From: an uncultured Planctomycetota bacterium
GTDB taxonomy: Bacteria; Planctomycetota; Phycisphaerae; SM23-33
Reading direction: 5' to 3'
Assembly (NCBI GenBank): GCA_903892515.1
Contig: CAITIS010000057.1
Span: 175,627 to 239,626 of the forward strand
DNA length: 64,000 nucleotides
Shown in pieces: positions 45,763-54,940 of this stretch (positions within the stretch are counted from its first letter, which is position 1; the number at the start of each line of letters is the position of its first letter). The position numbers were made by a program, and so were the translations under genes. The notes under the pieces were generated by a model that did not search any database, was not told the DNA's origin, and saw only the letters and a list, made by a program, of their open reading frames with translations.

Positions 45763-46164
45763 TCAGATTGGCCTGCGGCCAATGGCTGTGGCGCATTGTC
45801 CGAAGTGGCAGCTTGGGCACAGTTGCGCGAGCAAATCCCGGCCCAAACGCTCATATACCAGTGCCATCGCCTGGCGAAAGCTGAGTTCCTGGCCGTCCTC
45901 CAGAGCCAAGATCGTCAGGAAGCGTTCATCCTTGGCGCGGTTTCGCTCTTCGCGTCCTGGCCGCTGGGTGCATTGGCCGTCATTCCAGAATGGGCAGGGC
46001 AGGCACGCGTCATCCTGGCCGACGACGACGCGAACGATCTGGTCAGGATTCTCCCGCAGGCGCGCCAGCAGGGCGGGCAATGTTGGGTGACTACCGCCAA
46101 AGGCGGCAAAATCCACCAGGCAGCCCAGGTGGTGGCAGCGGATGACCGGCGGCCGGCTGTTCAT
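45763..46164 (-). CDS. DUF1284-like cysteine-rich protein
   Basis: The product of about 133 residues starts RPPVIRCHHLGCLVDFAAF and contains cysteines in CLPCPFWNDGQC and CPSCHFGQC. This is the pattern of DUF1284, small proteins thought to be iron-sulfur or metal binding. Function is unknown. The ATG at 46164 fits the family start; a TTG at 46200 would add twelve residues. It is on the opposite strand to the flagellar genes and marks an interruption of the cluster. Confidence 0.6.
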   Translation of the reverse strand: MNSRPPVIRCHHLGCLVDFAAFGGSHPTLPALLARLRENPDQIVRVVVGQDDACLPCPFWNDGQCTQRPGREERNRAKDERFLTILALEDGQELSFRQAMALVYERLGRDLLAQLCPSCHFGQCATAIGRRPI

Positions 46165-46247
46165 GCTGTCGAGAATATGATCCAGCCGCCACGAAACCAA
46201 GGAGTTTCAGGTGCGCTGGGCCCTTGGTCAGGAGATAATGCCCTGCT

Positions 46248-47045
46248 ATGAAACCCGAGTTCTCCATCACGACAGACTTGGCCGGCCAGACCAGGCTTCC
46301 GGGCCCGCTATTTGCGGCCTTTCGGGCGGCGTCGTTCACGGCTGTTCATTGGTGCCAGCATTGGATTGGCGAGCCCGTCTTCTACAGCGCCGAGTATGCC
46401 CAGCAAGTCCGCCAGCTGGCGGATCACCACGGCCTGCACGTGGCCGACGTGCACGGCTACGGCGGGACGGACGGGGGCATTACGTATACGGATGAACTGT
46501 TTGCGGCCATGAATATCAACCGCGCCGAGTTTGCCGCACGCGTGGGGGCCAGTGTGGTCGTGCTGCACCTGCCGGTGCAGCGGGTCGAGAGCGTGGCCGA
46601 TGCCATCGATTCGTCGCGGGCGCGGCTTGCGGCGATCCAACCGGCCTTTGAAAAGCTGGGCGTGCGTGCCGCCATTGAGAATCTTCCCTGGCCGACGCAC
46701 GCCGACGCCTTCTTCGACGCCCTGCTGGGTGAGTTTGGGCCGGACTTTCTGGGCTTTTGCTATGACAGCGGCCATGCGGTCATTGGTAACCAGGCGCATC
46801 TGCTTAGCCGGCACATCGACCGGCTGGTCGTGACGCACTTGCACGACAACGACGGTTCATCCGACCAGCATCGCCTGCCCGGCGAAGGCAAGGCCAACTG
46901 GCCCGAGATCATCCGCACCGTGAAGCAGTCCAGATATCAGGGCACGCTGAATCTGGAGTTGAAGCTGCCGGCCACGGCCGAACTGGAAGCCTTCTGCCGC
47001 CAAGCCTACGCGACGCTGGCTGGGTCGTGGGGGGAGAATTGCTGA
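46248..47045 (+). CDS. Sugar phosphate isomerase/epimerase-family TIM-barrel protein
   Basis: The 265-residue protein resembles the xylose-isomerase-like/AP endonuclease 2 TIM-barrel family. Metal-site features are visible: AIENLPWP (glutamate after strand 5), GFCYDSGHAV (Asp and His) and THLHDNDGSSDQHRLPGEGKANWPEII (His/Asp pair and the HxxPGEG motif). The C-terminal LNLELKL supplies the last glutamate. The substrate cannot be deduced. It has no obvious link to motility. Confidence 0.82.
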   Translation: MKPEFSITTDLAGQTRLPGPLFAAFRAASFTAVHWCQHWIGEPVFYSAEYAQQVRQLADHHGLHVADVHGYGGTDGGITYTDELFAAMNINRAEFAARVGASVVVLHLPVQRVESVADAIDSSRARLAAIQPAFEKLGVRAAIENLPWPTHADAFFDALLGEFGPDFLGFCYDSGHAVIGNQAHLLSRHIDRLVVTHLHDNDGSSDQHRLPGEGKANWPEIIRTVKQSRYQGTLNLELKLPATAELEAFCRQAYATLAGSWGENC

Positions 47046-47206
47046 GGGAGGGCGGGCGAGTTGCGGGCAACTCCACCTAACAGTTGTCCTGGACGAGGGC
47101 AAGAGCTACCATCCAATCCAGCGTTGCCGACGCCAGTGCTATGCCCGTCTGGGCTTGCACAAACGGTTGTCGCGGGCGTTGTATAATGGGGCCGGAAGGA
47201 TTTACT

Positions 47207-47428
47207 GTGAAATGGCGGTTGGACCCAGGGCAGATTGAGGTAGTCGACGAGGCGGTGGCCGAGGTGCTTCGGCGCAAGAGCCCGCTGCAACGTCTGGCAA
47301 TTGCCTTGGAGGCTAACCGCCTGGTGCGGCTGAGAATCGAGGGGCATCTTCGCACGCGTCACCCAGGCTGGGATGTCAGCCAAATCCAAGCGGAGATAGC
47401 CAGGAGAATGCTCCGTGGAGCAGATTGA
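47207..47428 (+). CDS. Small protein paired with the nucleotidyltransferase
   Basis: A 73-residue basic helical protein. The C-terminal part SPLQRLAIALEANRLVRLRI followed by HLRTRHPGWDVSQIQAEIARRML matches a small family I associate with planctomycete genomes, usually located just before a nucleotidyltransferase gene. The GTG at 47207 has GGAAGGA at six bases and is preferred to the ATG at 47186. Its end overlaps the next gene by 14 bases, so the pair is translated together. Function unknown; an antitoxin-like or partner role is possible. Confidence 0.62.
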   Translation: MKWRLDPGQIEVVDEAVAEVLRRKSPLQRLAIALEANRLVRLRIEGHLRTRHPGWDVSQIQAEIARRMLRGAD

Positions 47429-47981
47429 CCTCCTGCGGCACCTGGTCAGCACGTTGGACCGCCTGGGCGTGGGATACATGGTCGTTGGCTCGCTGGCTAG
47501 TGCAGCCTACGGCGAGCCTCGGATGACGCAGGACATTGACGTGGTCGTTGATCTTAAGGAGCAGGAAGTCGCGGCCTTTTCCCACGCGTTCGCCTCAAGC
47601 GAGTTCTATTTGAGCGAAGAGGCAGCCAAGCTGGCCATACGGCAGAATTCCCAATTCAACATCATCGATTCGGCCTCAGGCAACAAGATCGACCTGCTGC
47701 TCGTTCCCGCCAGTGCCTGGGGGCGTTCCGAGTTTTCTCGACGCGAACGAATGCTCATCCTGCCAGACCTGGAGGGTTACTGTGCCCGCCCTGAGGATGT
47801 GATACTTGCCAAGATGGAGTACTACCGCCAGGGGGGATCGGAAAAGCATCTGCGGGACATCGCTGGAATTCTGAGGGTCAGTTCAGAAGCCGTAGATCGG
47901 GATTATGTGTCTCGGTGGGCCCAGCAGCTGGGCTTGACGGAGGTATGGGGGGCGATCCTCGCGAGATTGGGGCTTCACTAG
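47415..47981 (+). CDS. Nucleotidyltransferase-fold protein (AbiEii/DUF6036-like)
   Basis: The 188-residue product has a minimal nucleotidyltransferase core: VVGSLASAAYGEPRMTQDIDVVVD gives the GS...DxD motif (G25-S26, D40, D42) and KIDLLLV a third acidic residue. A helical C-terminal part follows (PEDVILAKMEYYRQGGSEKHLRDI). This resembles AbiEii-type toxins and related proteins of unknown substrate. It overlaps the small gene at 47207. The pair may be a toxin-antitoxin or defence unit inserted in the flagellar island; this is inference. Confidence 0.72.
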   Translation: MEQIDLLRHLVSTLDRLGVGYMVVGSLASAAYGEPRMTQDIDVVVDLKEQEVAAFSHAFASSEFYLSEEAAKLAIRQNSQFNIIDSASGNKIDLLLVPASAWGRSEFSRRERMLILPDLEGYCARPEDVILAKMEYYRQGGSEKHLRDIAGILRVSSEAVDRDYVSRWAQQLGLTEVWGAILARLGLH

Positions 47982-48112
47982 GCGCGTACAGTTTTTGGAC
48001 GCCTTGGTCGGTAATTGGTCGCGCGGAGCGGGTGGGGAGCCGGAGGACGCCTGGAAGCCGTGTGCGACTTGTGTTCTTGGCGACGCAAGCTTTTCCGCCG
48101 ACCGCGGCGGAG

Positions 48113-48300
48113 CCGTGTAGCAGGCCCCCGCTTTAGCGGGGGTACAGCTGAGCCCACACCGTGTTTTCAGCCCGTTTCAACGGGCTTACGTGAACCGGCT
48201 TTAGCCGCTTTGCCTCAAGGCGCAGCCTCAAGCCCGCTGAAGCGGGCTGATTGCACGCGTTTGTTCCCTTTTACCCCCGCTAAAGCGGGGGCCTGTTACA
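48113..48300. repeat. Composite hairpin block with GTAGCAGGCC and GGCCTGTTAC ends
   Basis: Four hairpins in a row: CCCCCGC-TTTA-GCGGGGG (48125-48142), GCCCGTT-TC-AACGGGC (48170-48185), AGCCCGCT-GA-AGCGGGCT (48231-48248) and CCCCCGC-TAAA-GCGGGGG (48274-48291). The first and last are inverted copies of each other and the block is framed like that at 18871-19030. Confidence 0.75.
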
Positions 48301-48379
48301 CGGCAAGACAGAGCGCCGTGGCGCATCGCGGTCTCTCGGGACGAGCGCCGGCTATCACAGAAAATCGCCTTTGCGGGCC

Positions 48380-48395
48380 TGGCACGGCATATGCA
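48380..48395 (+). promoter_or_regulatory. Possible sigma-54 promoter upstream of fliO
   Basis: TGGCACG (48380-48386), four bases, ATGCA (48391-48395): the -24 box is perfect and the -12 box has one mismatch, with correct GG-to-GC spacing. The predicted start would lie at the fliO ATG or one or two bases before it, giving a leaderless message. That geometry makes this less certain than the other sites. Confidence 0.45.
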
Positions 48396-48407
48396 TCGCA
48401 ACAGGGC

Positions 48408-49046
48408 ATGCATGTTCCGCGCACATTTCCGGCCGGTCAGTCGAGACAGCTGATCTTCGCCGCTGCGCTGCTCGTCGTGGCCATCGGTTTGTCGCTGCTG
48501 AGCCGGTACGGTGCGAACAAACAACCCGCCGAGGCCGCCTCCAGAGGCGCAAATGGCCGCATCGGCGCGGTGACGCCGTCGGGTGAGGGACTTCCGCAGC
48601 CCGGAGCGGTTGGGCCACGAACGCAAGAACTGGGCCTGGCCGCCAGCCAAGCTTCGACCACCGAACCTGCCGACGCCTCCTCGCCGGCCTTGGTCTTCCG
48701 CGACTCCCAGGACACGCTGGGGCTGCTGGGCAAGCCCGCCTCCGACGCCAGCAAGATGTTGTGGCAGTCGCTGGCCACGGTCATCGTCATCGGCGTGCTG
48801 CTGTGGGCGGGGCTCAAGCTCTTCAAGAAGCTTGCCCCCGGCGTGGCTGCTGCCCGCGGCAAGAACATCAGCGTACAAGAGACGCTCTTCCTGGCCCCCG
48901 GCAAGTCGGTGCATTTGCTGAAGGTCGGCAAGCGCTTGCTGCTCCTGGCCGGCTCGCGCGATCGACTGAGCTTGCTGGCCGACGTGACCGGCGCGCTGCC
49001 GTCTGAGGAATCGCCCGCCCCGGCCGCTAAGGAGCAGGCGTCATGA
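48408..49046 (+). CDS. fliO: Flagellar export protein FliO
   Basis: FliO helps assemble the FliP pore of the export gate. The 212-residue product has a first hydrophobic stretch (about 14-32) and a transmembrane helix at about 120-140 (LWQSLATVIVIGVLLWAGLKLF). The FliO beta domain follows, with KNISVQETLFLAPGKSVHLLKVGKRLLLLA, which is diagnostic. The ATG at 48408 is the only reasonable start before the first hydrophobic segment and lacks a clear Shine-Dalgarno. It overlaps fliP by four bases. Confidence 0.82.
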   Translation: MHVPRTFPAGQSRQLIFAAALLVVAIGLSLLSRYGANKQPAEAASRGANGRIGAVTPSGEGLPQPGAVGPRTQELGLAASQASTTEPADASSPALVFRDSQDTLGLLGKPASDASKMLWQSLATVIVIGVLLWAGLKLFKKLAPGVAAARGKNISVQETLFLAPGKSVHLLKVGKRLLLLAGSRDRLSLLADVTGALPSEESPAPAAKEQAS

Positions 49047-49867
49047 CCCGGCCAGCCGCCATCATAATAATGACGTTGCTGCTGGCAGCATCGGGCCAGG
49101 TCTGGGCGCAGGCGGCCGATGCCCCGCCCCCCGCGCCATCGACGCCACCCACGCCCACCTCGCTGCCGAGCATCTCCGACGTGGTGAACGTGGTCGATCA
49201 AGTTTCCTCCGGCGGCAAGGGTGGTCAGGACAAGGCCACTGGCTGGAGCGAACCGGTTCGCCTGGCCGTAGCCTTTGCGGGCTTGGCCCTGCTGCCGGCG
49301 GCGCTGGTCATGATGACCTCGTTCACCCGCATCGTGATCGTGCTGGGCTTCGTCCGCCGGGCGTTGACGACGCAGAATATCCCGCCGACCATCGCGATCA
49401 TCGGCCTGGCGCTCTTCCTGACGCTCTTCACCATGGCCGCCACGCTGACGCGGATCAATCACGACGCCGTCCAGCCGTACCTCACCGGCAAGATGGGCTT
49501 TGAAAAGGCCGCCCTGGTCGGCAACACGGCGCTGAAGGAGTTCATGGTCCGCCAGACGCGCAAGAGCGACCTGGAATTCTTCGTGAACATGGCCAATGCT
49601 CCCGCCCCGGCCACCGTGGCCGAGGTGCCCATCCACATCGCCGTGCCGGCCTTTGCCATCAGCGAGTTCCGCACCTCCTTTGAGATGGGCTGCCTGTTGT
49701 TCATTCCGTTCCTGCTGGTGGACCTGGTGGTATCGGCCGTTCTGCTGAGCGCGGGCATGATGATGCTGCCGCCCTCGATCATCTCGCTACCGTTCAAGAT
49801 CATCCTGTTCGTGCTGGTGGACGGCTGGCGGCTGCTGACGGAAACCCTGGTGCGGAGCTTTAACTGA
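49043..49867 (+). CDS. fliP: Flagellar export gate protein FliP
   Basis: FliP forms the core of the export pore together with FliQ and FliR. The 274-residue protein begins with a signal peptide, followed by a Pro/Thr-rich linker. The strongly conserved body includes MTSFTRIVIVLGFVRRALTTQNIPP, the VPAFAISEFRTSFEMGCLLFIPFLLVDLVVSAVL helices and MMMLPPSIISLPFKIILFVLVDGW, abbreviated here. It overlaps fliO (ATGA). Confidence 0.96.
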   Translation: MTRPAAIIIMTLLLAASGQVWAQAADAPPPAPSTPPTPTSLPSISDVVNVVDQVSSGGKGGQDKATGWSEPVRLAVAFAGLALLPAALVMMTSFTRIVIVLGFVRRALTTQNIPPTIAIIGLALFLTLFTMAATLTRINHDAVQPYLTGKMGFEKAALVGNTALKEFMVRQTRKSDLEFFVNMANAPAPATVAEVPIHIAVPAFAISEFRTSFEMGCLLFIPFLLVDLVVSAVLLSAGMMMLPPSIISLPFKIILFVLVDGWRLLTETLVRSFN

Positions 49868-49879
49868 GAGAGCAAAATG

Positions 49880-49964
49880 TAGCACGGGCGTCTCGCCCGT
49901 GAGCTGTGGTGTTAAGTGACGTGCAGGCTTGAAGAAGAGACCATGGCCGAGACGGCCATGTTAC
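49880..49964. repeat. Two dispersed palindromes between fliP and fliQ
   Basis: CACGGGCG-TCT-CGCCCGTG followed by CATGGCCG-AGA-CGGCCATG, the second ending ten bases before the fliQ start codon. Confidence 0.75.
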
Positions 49965-49973
49965 GAATGCACC

Positions 49974-50243
49974 ATGAATCAAGAATTTGTCGTCCATCTC
50001 GCTCGGCAAGGTCTGGAAGTGGCGCTGCTGGTCAGCATGCCGGTGCTGCTGGTGACCATCATGCTGGGCGTGCTGACGGGCATGGCCCAGGCCGTTACCA
50101 GCGTGCGCGACCAGACCATCGGCATGGTAATCAAGCTGCTGGGCGTGGGCGTGACGCTGCTGCTGGCAGGCCACTGGGTGTTGCAGTTGTCCATGGAGTT
50201 TACGACCAAGGTCTTTAACAGCATGCAGGCCGTGGGACACTGA
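49974..50243 (+). CDS. fliQ: Flagellar export gate protein FliQ
   Basis: The 89-residue protein is of exact FliQ length and has two membrane helices (ALLVSMPVLLVTIMLGVLTGM and VIKLLGVGVTLLLAGHWVLQ) joined by the conserved loop AVTSVRDQTIGMV. It is part of the export pore. The ATG at 49974 has no Shine-Dalgarno and is closely preceded by a palindrome. fliR begins two bases after the stop. Confidence 0.94.
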   Translation: MNQEFVVHLARQGLEVALLVSMPVLLVTIMLGVLTGMAQAVTSVRDQTIGMVIKLLGVGVTLLLAGHWVLQLSMEFTTKVFNSMQAVGH

Positions 50244-50245
50244 CG

Positions 50246-50998
50246 ATGGAAGCGCTGCTGATGCTACTGCTGCCGCACCTCCTGCTGCTGGCGCGGGTGA
50301 CCGCGTTCTTCGCGGTGTTGCCCTTGTTTGGCTGGGCGTACGCGCCGAACATCGTCCGGCTGGGCCTGGCGCTGGTGATGACGTTCTTCCTGGCCAAGCA
50401 ATTCCCCGCCGTGCTGCCGCATCTGCCCGCAGGCCTGCTCTCGCCGGCGATCCTGCTGGTCTGCGAGATTTTATGCGGGCTGGCGCTGGGGCTGGCGGTT
50501 CGGCTGGTCTTCCAGGCCGTGCAGCAGGGCGGCTTCATCATTGCCCAGCAGATGGGCATGACTGACGCGGGCGTGGTCGATCCCATCTCCGGCGAAGATG
50601 CCGTGTCCGTGGCGATGTTCTTTGAAATCGTCTTTGCGGTCATGTTCCTGGCCGCCCAGGGGCATCACCTCTTGCTGGGCTTTATCGGCGGCAGCTTTCG
50701 CAAATTCCCGGTCGGCACGTACCCGTCGCCGGCGGCCATGGCCGGGGCGCTTATGACGGCCGGCTCGACCATGCTGCTGTTTGCCTTGAAGCTGGCAGCG
50801 CCGGCCGTGGCGGCGTTCCTGGTGCTGTCGTTCCTGCTGGGCATGCTGGCGCGGGCACTGCCGGACTTGAACATCTTTTTCGACAGCTTCCCCCTGCGCG
50901 TGGGCCTGGGGCTGTTCCTGTGTGCGGCCATGATGCCGCTGCTGAATACCTTTACCGCCGACATGGCTGAATGGATGCGGCGATTCTTCGAGAGCTGA
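50246..50998 (+). CDS. fliR: Flagellar export gate protein FliR
   Basis: FliR completes the FliPQR pore. The 250-residue protein has several membrane segments and the family features ARVTAFFAVLPLFGW at the start, GLALGLAVRLVFQAVQQGGFIIAQQMGM in the centre and APAVAAFLVLSFLLGMLARALPDLNIFF near the end. Length is typical. It is two bases downstream of fliQ. Confidence 0.94.
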   Translation: MEALLMLLLPHLLLLARVTAFFAVLPLFGWAYAPNIVRLGLALVMTFFLAKQFPAVLPHLPAGLLSPAILLVCEILCGLALGLAVRLVFQAVQQGGFIIAQQMGMTDAGVVDPISGEDAVSVAMFFEIVFAVMFLAAQGHHLLLGFIGGSFRKFPVGTYPSPAAMAGALMTAGSTMLLFALKLAAPAVAAFLVLSFLLGMLARALPDLNIFFDSFPLRVGLGLFLCAAMMPLLNTFTADMAEWMRRFFES

Positions 50999-51037
50999 CC
51001 ATTTAGCGACCATGCAGGCGCCGCGAGATAGGGTGCC

Positions 51038-51061
51038 GTGGCCGCGGAGTCCAGCGGCCAC
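51038..51061. repeat. Dispersed palindrome GTGGCCGC-GGAGTCCA-GCGGCCAC
   Basis: Perfect 8-base arms with 8-base spacer, between fliR and flhB. Confidence 0.8.
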
Positions 51062-51089
51062 GCGGGCGATGCCGGATGCCGTCCTGTAG

Positions 51090-51122
51090 GGTGGGCCGAG
51101 GAGCGAAGCGACGAGTCCCACC
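51090..51122. repeat. Dispersed element GGTGGG ... CCCACC
   Basis: The arms enclose CCGAGGAGCGAAGCGACGAGT; nearly the same 33-base element is at 56322-56354. Confidence 0.8.
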
Positions 51123-51167
51123 GGTAATGGGATGGCGGGACTCGCGAACGACGCTCGGTCCACCAGG

Positions 51168-51252
51168 ACACGGCCGAGACGGCCGTGACACACATGGGCG
51201 AGACGCCCATGCCACGAAGACAAAGACGCGGGCGAGACGCCCGCGACACGAG
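51168..51252. repeat. Three dispersed palindromes directly before flhB
   Basis: ACGGCCG-AGA-CGGCCGT, CATGGGCG-AGA-CGCCCATG and GCGGGCG-AGA-CGCCCGC follow one another and end a few bases before the flhB start codon. Confidence 0.75.
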
Positions 51253-51255
51253 AAT

Positions 51256-52337
<1,082 letters not shown>

Positions 52338-52341
<4 letters not shown>

Positions 52342-54467
52342 GCCCCCAGGGCGGCCGAAATGTGTTTAACTCGACTTCGCCGACGCTGAACCGGCTGTTG
52401 GCGCAGAACGACATCCTGTTCGCCTGCGGCGTGGCCGTGGTGCTGACGACGCTGCTCATTCCGCTGCCGACGTTCCTGCTGGACATGCTGCTGACGTGCT
52501 CGATCGCCATCAGCATCGCCACCATGGTCATCGTGCTGAGCACGCGCGAACCCATAGAGTTTTCCACCTTCCCGTCCCTGCTGCTGTTCGTGACGTTGTT
52601 CCGGCTGTCGCTAAACGTGGCTTCGACGCGGCTGATCCTTATCCAAGGCGACGCCGGCCAGATCATCAACACCTTCGGCAACGTCGTCATCGGCGGCAAC
52701 CTGGTCATCGGCCTGGTCGTGTTCTTGATCCTGGTGGTCATCCAGTTCGTGGTTATCACCAAGGGTGCCGAGCGCATCAGCGAAGTGGCCGCCCGCTTCA
52801 ACTTGGACGCCATGCCGGGCAAGCAGATGGCCATCGACGCCGACCTGAACGCCGGCGTGATCGGCCAGGAGGACGCCCGGGCCCGCCGCGAAAAGATCGT
52901 GCGCGAGAGCGAGTTTTACGGAGCCATGGACGGTTCGAGTAAGTTCATCCGCGGCGACGCCATCGCCGGTCTGATTATTGTGGCCGTCAACCTCGTCGGC
53001 GGCATCATCCTGGGCATGACCAACGGCATGACCGCCCAGGCGGCCGTGAAGATGTATTCGCGGCTGGCAGTGGGCGACGGCCTGGTCAGCCAGATTCCAG
53101 CCCTGATTATCTCCACGGCATCGGGCTTCCTGACCAGCAAGACCTCCAGTCACAACAACCTCTCGCAGGACCTGCTCAAGCAGATGCTGCTGCGCAGCCG
53201 GCCGCTGATGATCGTGTCCTTCTTGCTGGGCGCGATGGTCTTTGTGCCGGGCTTCCCCAAGCTGCCCTTTGTGCTGCTGGCGCTGGGCATGGGGACGCTG
53301 GCCCGGGTGCTGGGCGCCTCGGAGCGCAAGGCCGCCATCAAGCCCGAAAAGCCCAAGACCGAAGCCGACGGGCCGCCGGTGGAAGAGTTGCTCGACGTTG
53401 ATCGCATCTGCGTGCTGGTGGGGCCGCGGCTGATAAAGACCGTCGATCCGCAGCGCAAGAGCAGCCTGTCGAACCGCATCGGGCCGCTGCGGCGGAAGTT
53501 CGCCCAGCAATTCGGCATCGTGCTGCCGCTGATCCGGCTGCGCGACAATCTGACGCTTGACGCCAACACGTACGAGATTCGCCTGTTCAACCACGTGATC
53601 GGCACCGGCACGCTGCAACCTGAGAAGTTCCTGGCCATGGACCCGGGCACCGTGACCAAGCCCATCGAAGGCCAGGCGGGCAAGGAGCCGGTGTTCAACT
53701 TGCCGGCCCTGTGGATCGATGCCGACCAGAAGGACGCCGCCGAAGTGGCCGGCTACACGGTCGTCGATCCCGAAACGGTGCTCGTGACGCACCTGTCGGA
53801 AGTTCTGCGGCGACACGCGTACGAACTGCTCTCGCGCGACGACGTGCAGCTGCTCGTCGACCGGCTGAAGGAAAAGCAGCCCTCGCTGGTCAGCGGCGTG
53901 GTGGGCGACCTGGTGCCGATGGGCCTGCTGCATCGCGTGCTGCAACTGCTGCTCAAGGAAGGCATTCCCGTGCGCGACCTGACGCAGGTGCTCGAGGCAC
54001 TGGGCGAGTTCGCCACCAAGACCAAGGACGCCGCCCTGCTGACGGAGTACGTCAGAAAATCGCTCGCCCGTGCCATCACCGAGCAGCACACCGACTCCAC
54101 GGGGGCTATTCAGGCCATCGTGCTAGAGCCGATGCGCGAGTACGAGCTGCGCGGCCTGCTGTCCGTCGAGGGCGGCACCGAGCACCTGGCGGTCAAGCCC
54201 GACAAGGCCATGGAGCTGATCCGCCAGATCACGGAAGCGTGGCGTTCGGCCATGGATCACGGGCATGACAAGGCGGTGCTTTTGTGCGATTCTCGGCTGA
54301 GGCATCATTTGACGGCATTGCTGGCACGCCAATTGCCGCAGTTGCCCATTGTGGCGTATGACGAGATCGTCCAGGGCACGCGAATCGACTCGGTAAGCCG
54401 GGCCGGAGCGGAAGAACCGCCGCCGCGGCAAGGCGTCCCGCCGGCGCTGGCCGGAGCGGTGACGTAG
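52338..54467 (+). CDS. flhA: Flagellar export gate protein FlhA
   Basis: FlhA is the large membrane protein that forms the nonameric export ring. The 709-residue product is of normal length, with about eight membrane helices in the first 330 residues. It has the FHIPEP-type loop (ARFNLDAMPGKQMAIDADLNAGVIGQEDARARR, abbreviated) and a cytoplasmic domain ending near an IVAYDEIVQGTRIDSVSRAG segment. The start overlaps flhB. The flhF and flhG genes that often follow flhA are absent here. Confidence 0.97.
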
Positions 54468-54519
54468 AAGCAGGTCGTAGGTCGTAGGGCTGGCCGAGTA
54501 GCGGGCTTGTGTGGGTGCC

Positions 54520-54543
54520 GTGGCCGCGGCGTCCAGCGGCCAC
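54520..54543. repeat. Dispersed palindrome GTGGCCGC-GGCGTCCA-GCGGCCAC
   Basis: Perfect arms; differs from 51038-51061 only in one spacer base. Confidence 0.8.
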
Positions 54544-54606
54544 GTTGAACGTTTGCTAGAGGTAGCGATGGTCATGGGCGAGACGCCCATGCTACGAAAG
54601 CAAAGA

Positions 54607-54660
54607 CACAGCCGAGGGCGGCTGTGCCACGAAGAAAAGACACAGCCGAGGGCGGCTGTG
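54607..54660. repeat. Tandem pair of CACAGCCG-AGGG-CGGCTGTG palindromes
   Basis: Two perfect copies at 54607-54626 and 54641-54660, both followed by CCACGAAGA. Confidence 0.85.
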
Positions 54661-54715
54661 CCACGAAGACGAAAACGCGGGCGAGACGCCCGCGACACGG
54701 TACTGAGGCAGTGCG

Positions 54716-54940
54716 TTGAAAGTGGCGGTAATGACATTCTTTGTCCTCTCGGCCGTGGGTATGCTCTGCGGCGTGGAGGTCATTGTGTGTGCCGAGCGGG
54801 CCCTGATCGGCGCGGCCGCCACATTCGTGGCGTACGTGCTGGTGGGCCGAGTCATCAACTGGATCACCGTCGAGACCATCGTGAGCACCATGCAGCGGAC
54901 CACCAAGACAGGCGAGGCCAAGAGTGAGCCAAGGAAGTGA
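54716..54940 (+). CDS. Small membrane protein before fliA
   Basis: A 74-residue protein with two hydrophobic segments (VMTFFVLSAVGMLCGVEVIV and ALIGAAATFVAYVLVGRVI) and a hydrophilic tail. It starts at TTG 54716 with GAGG seven bases upstream, or alternatively at GTG 54722 or ATG 54731. The last 17 bases overlap fliA, so it is likely expressed with the sigma factor. It takes the place where flhF and flhG are found in many polar flagellates. Family not recognised. Confidence 0.55.
   Translation: MKVAVMTFFVLSAVGMLCGVEVIVCAERALIGAAATFVAYVLVGRVINWITVETIVSTMQRTTKTGEAKSEPRK

Larger units (their letters stand above)
47982..48407. other. Repeat-filled intergenic region before fliO
   Basis: The centre of this 426-base gap is a block of hairpins (48113-48300). 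The end contains a possible sigma-54 promoter (48380-48395). The fliO frame is open throughout, but its upstream part encodes only translated repeats. No other gene is supported. Confidence 0.6.
54468..54715. other. Palindrome-filled gap between flhA and the fliA unit
   Basis: The gap holds GTGGCCGC-GGCGTCCA-GCGGCCAC (54520-54543), a GGGCGAGACGCCC element at about 54576, two CACAGCCG palindromes (54607-54626 and 54641-54660) and another GGGCGAGACGCCC element at about 54678. No gene is supported. Confidence 0.65.

Noticed and set aside
45612-46251. Overlapping + strand frames opposite the DUF1284-like gene
   Set aside because: The - strand product shows the clear cysteine pattern; the + strand frames show no family features.
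52611-54089. 492-codon open frame on the - strand opposite flhA
   Set aside because: Shadow frame; His/Gln/Gly-rich with no recognisable domain.
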